Assembly (NCBI GenBank): GCA_021769525.1
Contig: JAETSQ010000010.1
Span: 1-58,430 of the forward strand
Length of the DNA stretch: 58,430 nucleotides
Origin: Oscillospiraceae bacterium
GTDB lineage: Bacteria > Bacillota > Clostridia > Oscillospirales > Ruminococcaceae
Reading direction: 5' to 3'
In this document: positions 26,551-34,602 of the stretch, piece by piece
Position numbering within the stretch: the first letter of the stretch is position 1
Layout: each line of letters opens with the position of its first letter
Notes under the pieces: generated by a model
What the model saw: only the letters and a program-made list of their open reading frames with translations
Database searches by the model: none
Told to the model about the DNA's origin: nothing
Made by a program: the position numbers and the translations under genes

Positions 26551-26634
26551 GCCGTTCTTCTTTTTGCTTCTTTTTCTTCTTTCGCAAGAAGAAAAAGAAG
26601 GCGGGGCTGGGCGGCAGCCCAGATCGGCTTTAAC
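26551..26634 (+). repeat. Family A repeat, complete two-hairpin copy
   Basis: Hairpin 1 has perfect 15-bp arms CTTCTTTTTCTTCTT (26567-26581) and AAGAAGAAAAAGAAG (26586-26600). Hairpin 2 is CTGGGC-GGCA-GCCCAG, then AGATCGGCTTTAA. Compared with the copies at 32171 and 39928 the last three bases of arm 1 differ and arm 2 changes to match, so pairing is preserved. Confidence 0.8.
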
Positions 26635-26668
26635 TCCTTGTTTGTCTACTACCCCCGGATCGGCGCTG

Positions 26669-26697
26669 TTGCATTTTGCCGCCTTTTATGCTATATT
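26669..26697 (+). promoter_or_regulatory. Promoter of the frameshifted gene
   Basis: TTGCAT (26669-26674), 17-base spacer, TATATT (26692-26697). Confidence 0.55.
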
Positions 26698-26732
26698 TTG
26701 GGAAGTAAGCACGCAGAAAAGGAAGCTGTTCC

Positions 26733-27393
26733 ATGAAGAAGCTCTTCACCCTCATCCGCCAGGGCAAGGCGGCGGAAGTGGCGGCGCTGCTGGACCAAAA
26801 GCCGGAACGAATCCGCACCCATCTGGTACAACGCCGTGGGCCAGTGCTTTATGCGGGCGGGGAACATCGTTTCCCAGGAGGCCAAGGAGCGGAGCAAGGG
26901 GTATTTCCTGCTGCTGCGCCGCCTGCTGGAGATGGGGATGGACCCCAACCAGAAATTCACTACCGACCTCCTGGCCCGGAACGCCTGGCAGGTGGCTCTG
27001 GACGAATACGAAAACTTCGCCCATAGCTCCTACCCCAGCTATTATATCGAGCAGACCAAGGAGCAGAACCGCCAGCTCCGGGAGATGCTCCGGGCGGTGC
27101 TGGACGAGCTGCTGGCCCACGGGGTGGACATCCACGACCATGAGCCGCCGGAGAAGCTGGCCACCACAACCTGCATCCTGCTGCGGAACCTGGAGGAGGG
27201 AAGGGAGCTTTTTGACGGCTTCTACGGCCTGGATCCGGATTCCGATGCCTTTAAGCCCCATACGATGAAATACCGGGGGAAGGAACGGCTGATTCGGCCC
27301 TCCCTCACAGTGGAGGACTACCGCCAGCGGTACGAGATCAAGTGGCGGGAACTGGAGCCCGTCCTGCGGTCCTATTACCAAAAAAACGGATGA
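26733..27393 (+). pseudogene. Frameshifted gene with an ankyrin-like N terminus
   Basis: Reading begins at ATG 26733 (AGGAAG upstream) with MKKLFTLIRQGKAAEVAALL, which resembles the first helix pair of an ankyrin-repeat protein. Near 26817-26821 (ACCCATC) the coding frame shifts by one base. From there the frame continues as IWYNAVGQCFMRAGNIVSQE to a stop at 27393, giving about 219 residues if joined. The alternative starts in the second frame lack ribosome sites. Either one base was gained in a real mutation, or the indel is a sequencing or assembly error. The C-terminal part (about 190 residues, Glu/Arg-rich, helical) is not recognised. Confidence 0.65.
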
Positions 27394-27460
27394 AAAGCGG
27401 TCCTAGGGGAAAAACCGTCTGAAAAAGTATCCGAAATTCCTAAATTCGGCAGGAAATAGT

Positions 27461-27489
27461 TTGTTTTTTGCCCGCAGGGGTGGTATAAT
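27461..27489 (+). promoter_or_regulatory. Promoter of the coiled-coil protein gene
   Basis: TTGTTT (27461-27466), 17-base spacer, TATAAT (27484-27489). Confidence 0.65.
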
Positions 27490-27559
27490 CTATAATTAGT
27501 GTTATCATCTGATAAATAGGCTGATAAATATACCAAAATCTACCAATAGGAGGCATCTC

Positions 27560-28276
27560 ATGGAGCAGCAGAAGGTTTTCCCCACCGCGTGTTTTGGATT
27601 CGATAAAAAGGTCGTTTTGGACTACATATATGAGCAAGATACCGCCGCCAAGGCAAAGGAAGCCCAAATGGAAGAACAGGCTGCCAAAATGGAGGAGCAG
27701 GTGGCGGAGCTCCAGAACACGGTGGAGGAGCTGAGTGCCCAGGGGGAGCTGCTGCGCGCCCAGCTGTACAGCGAGAAGGAAGCTGCCGCCTCGATGCGCT
27801 CCAATTACGACCGCCTGAAATCCGATGCCGACCAGCTGGTGCAGGTGGCCCGGAACAAGGACAAGGAGCTTCAGATCCAGTTGGAGCTGAATAAGCAGCT
27901 CCAGAACCGCGACAGCGAGCTGGAAAGCCGCCTTGCCGCCATGGCCCAGGAGCTGGAAGAGCTGCGGGCGCAGCTCCATGACCAGGAGTATTTGGAAGAT
28001 GCCAAGGCCCAGGCGGACGCCATCCTGGAGGAGGCCCGCCGGAAGGCCGAGGAGATGAAAGCGGAGGCCGCCGCCAAGGAGGAAGGCTGCGCGGACGAGG
28101 TCGCCCGGCTGCGGGACGAGCTCTCCCGGATCAAGGAATCGGTGGGGAAGACCCTCTCCCAGTTTGAAGGGGCCATCCAGAAGCTGGACGGGGAAAAGGG
28201 AGAGACCCGTTTTTTTCCCCAGAGGCCCGGCCAGCAGGAGGCGGGACGGGTCAAGGTAAAAAAGGTCCGCAAATAA
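27560..28276 (+). CDS. Coiled-coil protein, DivIVA-like N terminus
   Basis: The 238-residue protein has a short N-terminal segment (FGFDKKVVLDYIYEQD) resembling the membrane-targeting end of DivIVA-like proteins. About 180 residues of nearly uninterrupted heptads rich in Glu, Gln, Lys and Ala follow, with a basic tail (RVKVKKVRK). There is no enzymatic motif. The likely role is a cell-division or polarity scaffold, which is inference. The ATG follows AGGAGG, and the gene has its own promoter. Confidence 0.65.
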   Translation: MEQQKVFPTACFGFDKKVVLDYIYEQDTAAKAKEAQMEEQAAKMEEQVAELQNTVEELSAQGELLRAQLYSEKEAAASMRSNYDRLKSDADQLVQVARNKDKELQIQLELNKQLQNRDSELESRLAAMAQELEELRAQLHDQEYLEDAKAQADAILEEARRKAEEMKAEAAAKEEGCADEVARLRDELSRIKESVGKTLSQFEGAIQKLDGEKGETRFFPQRPGQQEAGRVKVKKVRK

Positions 28277-28390
28277 GAACGGTCCGGACCCAAAAAAGCC
28301 TTTGCCAGATGCTGAAGGAACGATTGCAAAAGAAGTTTTCCGGGTGGCTGTAAATTCCCCGGTTCGGAAAAAGAGAGGAGTAGGTAGCTG

Positions 28391-29269
28391 ATGCCTGTTC
28401 AGGATATTTGGATCACCCTGCGGGAGATGGTAACAGGGGCCGTCAGCACCTTCCGCGTCCAGGACGCTGTGGACATCGCCATCATGGCCTTCCTGGTGTA
28501 CCACCTGATAAACCTCCTGAAGGAGACCAGGGCGGGGCAGCTGATAAAGGGCGTGTTCGGCATCCTGATCCTCTACTTCTTCGCCTACGTGCTGGAGCTC
28601 TACACCCTGCGCACCGCCATGGAAATGGTGATCCGCTACGGGGCCCTGGTGCTGCTGGTGCTGTTCCAGCCGGAGCTGCGCAAAATATTGGAGCAGGTGG
28701 GGCGCACCTCCATCTCCAATCTTTCCGTTTTTGGCTCTAATATGAGCACCAGCGAGTACGAACGCAAGCAGATGATCAAGACCATCAACGCCATTTGCGA
28801 CAGCTGCGCCATCCTCTCCAAGGAGCGGATCGGCGCCCTCATCGTCATGGAGCGGGAGACCAAGATCGGGGACATCATCTCCACCGGCACGGTCATCGAC
28901 TCCCAGCCCAGCGCGGACCTCATCAAAAATGTTTTCTTCCCCAACTCCCCCCTTCACGACGGGGCGCTGGTGATCCGCAATAGCCGTCTGTATGCGGCGG
29001 GGTGTTTTCTCCCCCTTTCGGACAATTACGAGATCAGCCGGGCGCTGGGGACCCGCCACCGGGCGGCTTTGGGCATCAGCGAGGTGTCCGATGCCATCGT
29101 GGTGGTGGTCTCGGAGGAGACCGGCGCGGTCACCATGGCGAAGAACGGGAAGCTGGAGATCGATATTGGGGTCAACGGCCTCAGCGCCGCCCTGTTCCGG
29201 GAGTTTGTGGCGGAGGATAAGGAAAACGCCGCCGAGAAGAAGAAACTGTTCAGGAGGTCCAAGAGATGA
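28391..29269 (+). CDS. cdaA: Diadenylate cyclase CdaA
   Basis: Membrane-bound enzyme making cyclic di-AMP from two ATP, an essential regulator of potassium, turgor and cell-wall homeostasis in Firmicutes. Three N-terminal helices (residues about 25-95) precede the DAC domain with DGA at 190-192 and GTRHRA at 220-225. The 292 residues fit CdaA. Its stop overlaps cdaR by ATGA, the usual coupling. Confidence 0.96.
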   Translation: MPVQDIWITLREMVTGAVSTFRVQDAVDIAIMAFLVYHLINLLKETRAGQLIKGVFGILILYFFAYVLELYTLRTAMEMVIRYGALVLLVLFQPELRKILEQVGRTSISNLSVFGSNMSTSEYERKQMIKTINAICDSCAILSKERIGALIVMERETKIGDIISTGTVIDSQPSADLIKNVFFPNSPLHDGALVIRNSRLYAAGCFLPLSDNYEISRALGTRHRAALGISEVSDAIVVVVSEETGAVTMAKNGKLEIDIGVNGLSAALFREFVAEDKENAAEKKKLFRRSKR

Positions 29270-30510
29270 AGCTGCCCACCCTTTCGGGCATTTTGCGCAA
29301 ACCCAGCTTTGTGCTGGTCTTATCGCTGATGATCGCGGTGATGGCCTGGTTCGTGGTCATCAACACCGCCCCGGACCAGGAGCGGCTGGTGACGGTGCGC
29401 AATGTTCCGGTGACCACCCCCACCAACGCCCTTACGAGCCTGGGCCTGAACGTCATCGAGGGGGGAAACCCCCAGGTGGCGGTGCAGGTAAAGGGCCGGG
29501 TGATCCAGGTGGGGAACCTGGAGCCGGAGGACATCCAGGTCACCGCCAGCTTTGCGGACATCGTGGGAGCCGGGACCTATGATCTGAAACTTACCGCCTC
29601 CACCTCCGCCGGGACGGTGGTGGCCATCACCCCGGAGACCATATCCATGACCTTTGACCGGGAGGTAAACAAGGAGATCCCCGTGACGGTGGACATCAAC
29701 GGCCTTTCGGTGCCGGAAAATGACTACATCCTGGGGTCTGTCACCGCCAGCCCTGCCTCTGTCGTGGTCCGGGGGCCGGAAAAGGAGTTGAGCCGCATCA
29801 CCCGCGCGGTGGTCCACGCCGAGCTGGAGGAGCCCCTCACCCGTTCTCAGGTGATCTCCTCGGAGATCGTCCTGATGGACAATGAGGAAGCGGTGGCGGT
29901 CAGCAGCCATGTCACCACCGATTTTTCCGCCGCGGACATCACCATTCCGGTCAAGCGCAAGGTGGAGCTGCCGCTGAGGATCTCCTTCATCAATGTTCCG
30001 GAGGGATTCCCCCTGGAGGAGCTGGAATACACCATGTCCAACGAGACTATCGTGGTGGCGGCCCAGGAAAGGTCCATCAACAAAACGACGGAGATCGTTG
30101 CCGGGGTGATCGACTTTGAGCAGCTTGACCTCACCGAAAAGAACACCTACACCTTCCGGGTGCGCCTGCCAGATGACTTTGTGAATATTGAGAACATCGA
30201 AAACATCGTGGTGGAATTTGATACCACCGGCCTTTCCTCCAATTACCTGAACCTGAACCAGATCTATATCGTCAACGAGCCCAGCGGGTTTACGGTCACA
30301 TCCATGACCCAGTCCCTCTATAACGTCAAGATCGTGGGGGAGGAAAAGCTCCTGAAGACCATCAAGTCCAAAGACTTTATGGTGACGGTGGACCTCTCGG
30401 ACCGGGATGTTCAGGTGGGGCAGTATGAGGTGCCGGTGAGCATTTCCGCCCCCACCAGGGGCAAGGTGTGGGCCCTGGGCGCCCATACGGCGGTCATCAA
30501 TATCCAGTAA
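29266..30510 (+). CDS. cdaR: CdaA regulatory protein CdaR (YbbR-domain protein)
   Basis: Extracytoplasmic regulator of CdaA. One N-terminal helix (FVLVLSLMIAVMAWFVVIN) is followed by three to four YbbR repeats, recognisable by the recurring pattern of a strand ending in VxVxGP/KGR (VAVQVKGRV, SVVVRGPEKEL). The length of 414 is usual. In many Firmicutes glmM follows; here a FAD oxidoreductase gene comes next, an arrangement also known in Clostridia. Confidence 0.92.
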   Translation: MKLPTLSGILRKPSFVLVLSLMIAVMAWFVVINTAPDQERLVTVRNVPVTTPTNALTSLGLNVIEGGNPQVAVQVKGRVIQVGNLEPEDIQVTASFADIVGAGTYDLKLTASTSAGTVVAITPETISMTFDREVNKEIPVTVDINGLSVPENDYILGSVTASPASVVVRGPEKELSRITRAVVHAELEEPLTRSQVISSEIVLMDNEEAVAVSSHVTTDFSAADITIPVKRKVELPLRISFINVPEGFPLEELEYTMSNETIVVAAQERSINKTTEIVAGVIDFEQLDLTEKNTYTFRVRLPDDFVNIENIENIVVEFDTTGLSSNYLNLNQIYIVNEPSGFTVTSMTQSLYNVKIVGEEKLLKTIKSKDFMVTVDLSDRDVQVGQYEVPVSISAPTRGKVWALGAHTAVINIQ

Positions 30511-30524
30511 TCGCGATTTGAAAA

Positions 30525-30559
30525 TCGGGCCTGTCCTTGGAAGAAAAGGGCAGGCCCGA
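30525..30559 (+). other. Strong hairpin between cdaR and the FAD oxidoreductase gene
   Basis: A 14-bp stem with one G-U pair (30525-30538 with 30546-30559) and a purine loop. No T-run follows, so it may separate the transcripts only partly or protect the upstream mRNA. Confidence 0.5.
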
Positions 30560-30577
30560 CTGTTGGGGAGATTCTTT

Positions 30578-32161
30578 ATGACAGTCCTGGTAAACAACAT
30601 AGCGGTGGGCCTTCTGGAGGATCAGGAGAGCCGCTGGCAGCGGGCGCTGGACAAGGCGGGGCTCCGCCGGGAGCAGGTGAAGGAGCTTTATACCGCCAAG
30701 CGCTCGGTGGATGCCCGGCGGAAGGACCGCATCCGCTTTTTGTACACCATCGGCATGGAACTGCGGGAGGGGATAGAGGCGGAGCTGCGGGAAGGGGTGC
30801 GCCTTTGTCCCCAGGCGGACCTGGTCCCGCCCGTTCCCGGAGCCGTTCCCATGGGGCACCGTCCGGTGATCGCGGGGTTCGGGCCGGCGGGGATGTTCTG
30901 CGGCCTTCTATTGGCCCGTATGGGCTACCGCCCCCTGATCTTGGAGCGGGGCCGGGCGATGGAGGACCGGGTGAAAGCGGTGGAGGCTTTTTTTGCCGGC
31001 GGCCCCCTGGATGAGGAGAGCAATGTCCAGTTTGGGGAAGGGGGCGCCGGCACCTTTTCCGACGGCAAGCTGACCACCCGCATCGGCGACCCCCGGTGCC
31101 GGTATGTCCTGGAGGAGTTCATCCGCTTCGGGGCCCCGGAGGAGCTGCGGTGGGAGCAGAAGCCCCACATCGGCACCGACCTTCTCCGGGGCATCGTGGT
31201 GAACTTCCGCCGGGAGATCGAGCGGCTTGGGGGAGAGGTGCGCTTCGGCGCGAAGCTGGAGGGCATCACCCTGCGGGATGGCGGAGTGGCCGGCGTCACC
31301 GCGGGGGGCGCTTCGCTCCCGGCGGAAAACCTGGTGCTGGCCATCGGCCACAGCGCCAGGGATACCTTCGCCATGCTCCGGGAGCTGGAGCTGGAGATGA
31401 CGGCCAAGCCCTTTTCCGTGGGGGTGCGCATCGAGCACCTGCAAAGGGAGATCGACCGGGGGCTGTACGGGGACTGGGCGGGCCACCCCCTTCTCCCCAG
31501 GGGGGAGTACCAGTTGAGCCACCGGAACCGGGAGGGGCAGGCGGTGTACACCTTTTGTATGTGCCCCGGCGGGGTGGTGGTCCCGGCGGCCTCGGTGGAA
31601 AAGACGGTGGTCACCAACGGCATGAGCAATTACCTCCGGGACGGGGAAAACGCCAACGCCGCCCTGGTGGCCTCGGTGGACAGCCGGGACTTTGGGGAGG
31701 ACCCCATGGGGGCGCTGCGGTGGCAGGAGCAGCTGGAGAAGACCGCCTGGCGGCTCACCGGCAGCTTCCGGGCCCCCGCCCAGACGGCGGGGGATTTCCT
31801 GGCGGGCAGGCCGGGGTACACAGCGGGCCGGGTGAAGCCCACCTATGCCATCGGGGTGGAGGGGGCCGATCTTTCGCGGCTGTTTCCGCCTAGGATCGTG
31901 GAGCAGCTGCGGCTGGGGCTGCGGAGCTTTGGGCGCAGACTTCCGGGCTTCGATGCCCCGGACAGCTTCCTCACCGGGCCGGAGACCCGCACCTCCTCCC
32001 CGGTCCGGGTGCTCCGGGACGAGGGCCTCCAGGCCACAAGGGTCCGGGGCCTCTGGCCCTGCGGAGAGGGGGGCGGCTACGCCGGGGGCATCATGAGCGC
32101 CGCCGTGGATGGCCTGCGGGTAGCGGAGAAGATCATCGAGGCCTTTGCCCCGCCGCGGTGA
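30578..32161 (+). CDS. FAD-dependent dehydrogenase (COG2509-type)
   Basis: A 527-residue flavoprotein. An N-terminal region of about 95 residues precedes the FAD Rossmann motif GFGPAG (100-105, PVIAGFGPAGMFCGLLLARMG). Family segments NVQFGEGGAGTFSDGKLTT and the C-terminal CGEGGGYAGGIMSAAVDG, which contacts FAD, are present. Such genes accompany cdaA-cdaR (and glmM) in Clostridia; the substrate is unknown. The ATG at 30578 follows GGGGAG. A longer in-frame start would lie inside the upstream hairpin. Confidence 0.88.
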   Translation: MTVLVNNIAVGLLEDQESRWQRALDKAGLRREQVKELYTAKRSVDARRKDRIRFLYTIGMELREGIEAELREGVRLCPQADLVPPVPGAVPMGHRPVIAGFGPAGMFCGLLLARMGYRPLILERGRAMEDRVKAVEAFFAGGPLDEESNVQFGEGGAGTFSDGKLTTRIGDPRCRYVLEEFIRFGAPEELRWEQKPHIGTDLLRGIVVNFRREIERLGGEVRFGAKLEGITLRDGGVAGVTAGGASLPAENLVLAIGHSARDTFAMLRELELEMTAKPFSVGVRIEHLQREIDRGLYGDWAGHPLLPRGEYQLSHRNREGQAVYTFCMCPGGVVVPAASVEKTVVTNGMSNYLRDGENANAALVASVDSRDFGEDPMGALRWQEQLEKTAWRLTGSFRAPAQTAGDFLAGRPGYTAGRVKPTYAIGVEGADLSRLFPPRIVEQLRLGLRSFGRRLPGFDAPDSFLTGPETRTSSPVRVLRDEGLQATRVRGLWPCGEGGGYAGGIMSAAVDGLRVAEKIIEAFAPPR

Positions 32162-32170
32162 CAGGAGGAG

Positions 32171-32250
32171 CTAAAGCCGATCTGGGGTTTCACCCCAGCC
32201 CCCACTTCTTTTTCTTTTCACGGGAAAAGAAAAAGAAGCAAAAAGAAAAG
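32171..32250 (-). repeat. Family A repeat, complete two-hairpin copy, inverted
   Basis: Hairpin 1 arms CTTCTTTTTCTTTTC (32205-32219) and GAAAAGAAAAAGAAG (32224-32238) pair perfectly. Hairpin 2 is CTGGGGT-TTC-ACCCCAG. Orientation is opposite to the copies at 26551 and 39928. Confidence 0.8.
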
Positions 32251-32420
32251 CGCCGGGGTGCCCCCGGAGCCTCGCCCTACCCGGCCTTCGGCCTTACCTT
32301 GGCAAAGGGCGCAAGGAACTGCCTGGAGACTTAGGTGGACTCCCTCCGTCTCGCTTCGCTCGACACCTCCCTCGCCGAGGGAGGCTTTGGCAAACCCCTC
32401 TGCCAGTACCCCGGCGGTAT
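32251..32420. repeat. Repeat-like intergenic DNA with stacked palindromes (family E)
   Basis: Contains GGCCTTCGGCC (32283-32293) and a 9-bp palindrome CCTCCCTCG/CGAGGGAGG (32366-32384), preceded by GTCTCGCTTCGCTCGAC. From memory this composition resembles an intergenic repeat common in gut Clostridia. Only one copy lies in this window, so the assignment is tentative. No gene was seen. Confidence 0.45.
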
Positions 32421-32482
32421 ATATTTGGGGCCGCAAAAAAACCGCGCGGTTCGGACATCCAACAAGACAAAGAAAAGCATTC

Positions 32483-32511
32483 TTGCGTATCTCGTGAAAA
32501 AGTGGTAAAAT
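32483..32511 (+). promoter_or_regulatory. Promoter of the recJ-relA operon
   Basis: TTGCGT (32483-32488), 17-base spacer, TAAAAT (32506-32511). Confidence 0.55.
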
Positions 32512-32556
32512 AAGCCTTGTATTTATCCATGTCAAAGAGGAAAGGAGGTGGCGGCG

Positions 32557-34602
32557 GTGGAATTTGCGCCCTGGAAGATCGCGGTATCCCGCAGGGATGT
32601 GACGCCTGTACTGGATGGAGCGCCGGAGCTTTTCTCCGCGGTGCTGAGGGCCAGGGGCCTTGGTGCCCCGGAAGCCGCCAAAGCCTTCCTGGAGGGAAAG
32701 AGCCCGCTTTACGACCCGCTGCTGCTGCCGGATATGGACAAAGCGGTGGAGCGGATCCACAGGGCCTTTGAGGGGTATGAAAAGATCCTGGTCTACGGGG
32801 ACTACGACTGTGACGGCGTTACCGCTACGGTCCTCCTCTACGACTACCTGGATAACGCCGGGGGGGATGTCCTCTACTACATCCCGGACCGGGAGGGAGA
32901 GGGGTACGGCCTCAACCGGGCGGTCATCGACCGGATGAAGGAGGCCGGGGTGCGGCTCATCGTCACGGTGGATAACGGCATCACCGCGGTGGATGAGATC
33001 GCCTACGCCGGCACCCTGGGGATGGATGTGGTGGTCACCGACCACCACCGTCCGGGGGCGGTCCTCCCGGCGGCTGCCGCGGTGGTGGACCCCCACCGGG
33101 CGGACAGCGCCTATCCCTTCCCGGACCTCTGCGGGGCGGGGGTGGCCTTTAAGCTGATCTGCGCCCTGGAGGGGGACACCGAGGGGATGCTGCTGGAGCA
33201 CTATGGGGACCTGCTGGCCATCGGCACCGTGGCGGACCTGGTGCCCCTCCGGGACGAAAACCGCGGCCTGGTAAAGGCGGGGCTGGAGCTCCTGCGGGAA
33301 AGCGAAAATACCGGCTTGCAGGCCCTAATGAAGCGTTCCGGCCTGGAGCCCGGTCAGGTGGATTCGGAACGGATCGCCTTCGGCATCGCGCCCCGCCTGA
33401 ATGTGGCCGGGCGCATCGGCTCGGTGGACGATGCGGTGGAGCTGCTCCTCTGCCCGGATGAGGATCAGGCCGGGGAGCTGGCGGGGAAGATCTGCGCCCT
33501 CAACGACCGCCGGAAGGAGCTGGAAGGGGAGATCATCCGGGACATCCAGCAGATGCTGGAGGAGGACCCCCGTCTCTTGGACCGCCGGGTGCTGGTCCTT
33601 TGCGGAAAAGACTGGAACCGGGGCGTGGTGGGGATCCTTGCCTCCCGGCTGGTGGAGCGGTACCAAAGGCCCTGCATCCTCCTTTCCGAGATGGAGGGGG
33701 AGCTCCGGGGCTCTGCCCGCAGCGTGGAGGGCTTTTCCATCATCGAGGCGATCCGCTCCCAGGAAAAGCTCCTGACGAAATGCGGGGGACACCCCATGGC
33801 CGCCGGCCTTTCCATGGGGCCGGAAAACCTGCCGGAGTTCCTCCGGGGGATCGAGGAGTACGCCCAAAAAAAGCACCCGGTGATGCCGGTGCCCACCCTG
33901 GCGGTGGATACCGTGATGAAAGCCGCGGAAGCGACTTTGGAGAACATCCGGCTGCTGGAGGGGCTGGAGCCCTTCGGGTGCGAAAATCCCCAGCCGGTGC
34001 TGGCCCTTCTGGGGGTGCGGGTAAAGAAGATCGCGCCCCTGGGGAAGGACGGGAGCCATCTGCGCCTCACCCTGGAGCAGGGGGGAGGCTCCCTCCAGGC
34101 GGTGCTGTTCGGCGTGGGGCCGGAGAGCTTCCCGCTAGAGGAGGGGGAGCTGGCCGACTGCGCCGTGAACCTCAGCGTCAATACCTACAACGGGACCCAG
34201 AGGCCCCAGGTGTCCGTGCTCTCTGTGCGGCCCCACGGGTTTGATATGGCCGGCAAGCTGCGGCAGGGGGCCGCTTATCAGAGCCTGCGCCGGGGAGAGG
34301 TGCCGGAGGACTGCAAGGAAGGGGAGCTGGACATCAGCCGGGAGGACGTGGGCGCCGTGTTCCGGTGGCTGCGGGGCCACACGCCCTGGAGGAAGGGGAC
34401 CGATATGCTGGCCTTCCGGCTGGACGGCACCGTAAATTATGGCAAGGTGCTGGCCTCCCTGGACATCCTCTGCGAATTGGGGCTCATCTCCCGGCGGACC
34501 CAGCGGGGAGCCGAGACCATCCAGGTGATCCCCGCGGCCCAAAAGGCGGATCTCTCCGATTCCCCCACCTATCGGTTGCTGCGGCAGAGGGGGGTGAAGT
34601 GA
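32557..34602 (+). CDS. recJ: Single-stranded-DNA exonuclease RecJ
   Basis: 5'-to-3' ssDNA exonuclease in recombination and mismatch repair. The DHH-family metal site is visible: DYDCDG at 82-87, D139, DHH at 162-164, and the DHHA1 motif GGHPMAAGLS further on. An OB-fold and a C-terminal extension complete 681 residues. The GTG at 32557 is preferred over the GTG at 32548 because AAAGGAGG (32541-32548) would overlap the latter. Its stop overlaps the ATG of relA. Confidence 0.93.
   Translation: MEFAPWKIAVSRRDVTPVLDGAPELFSAVLRARGLGAPEAAKAFLEGKSPLYDPLLLPDMDKAVERIHRAFEGYEKILVYGDYDCDGVTATVLLYDYLDNAGGDVLYYIPDREGEGYGLNRAVIDRMKEAGVRLIVTVDNGITAVDEIAYAGTLGMDVVVTDHHRPGAVLPAAAAVVDPHRADSAYPFPDLCGAGVAFKLICALEGDTEGMLLEHYGDLLAIGTVADLVPLRDENRGLVKAGLELLRESENTGLQALMKRSGLEPGQVDSERIAFGIAPRLNVAGRIGSVDDAVELLLCPDEDQAGELAGKICALNDRRKELEGEIIRDIQQMLEEDPRLLDRRVLVLCGKDWNRGVVGILASRLVERYQRPCILLSEMEGELRGSARSVEGFSIIEAIRSQEKLLTKCGGHPMAAGLSMGPENLPEFLRGIEEYAQKKHPVMPVPTLAVDTVMKAAEATLENIRLLEGLEPFGCENPQPVLALLGVRVKKIAPLGKDGSHLRLTLEQGGGSLQAVLFGVGPESFPLEEGELADCAVNLSVNTYNGTQRPQVSVLSVRPHGFDMAGKLRQGAAYQSLRRGEVPEDCKEGELDISREDVGAVFRWLRGHTPWRKGTDMLAFRLDGTVNYGKVLASLDILCELGLISRRTQRGAETIQVIPAAQKADLSDSPTYRLLRQRGVK

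Noticed and set aside
26551-26634. Family A hairpins as intrinsic terminators of the rnf operon
   Set aside because: A canonical terminator already lies at 26486-26520, and the family A stem is purine/pyrimidine-rich without a following T-run.
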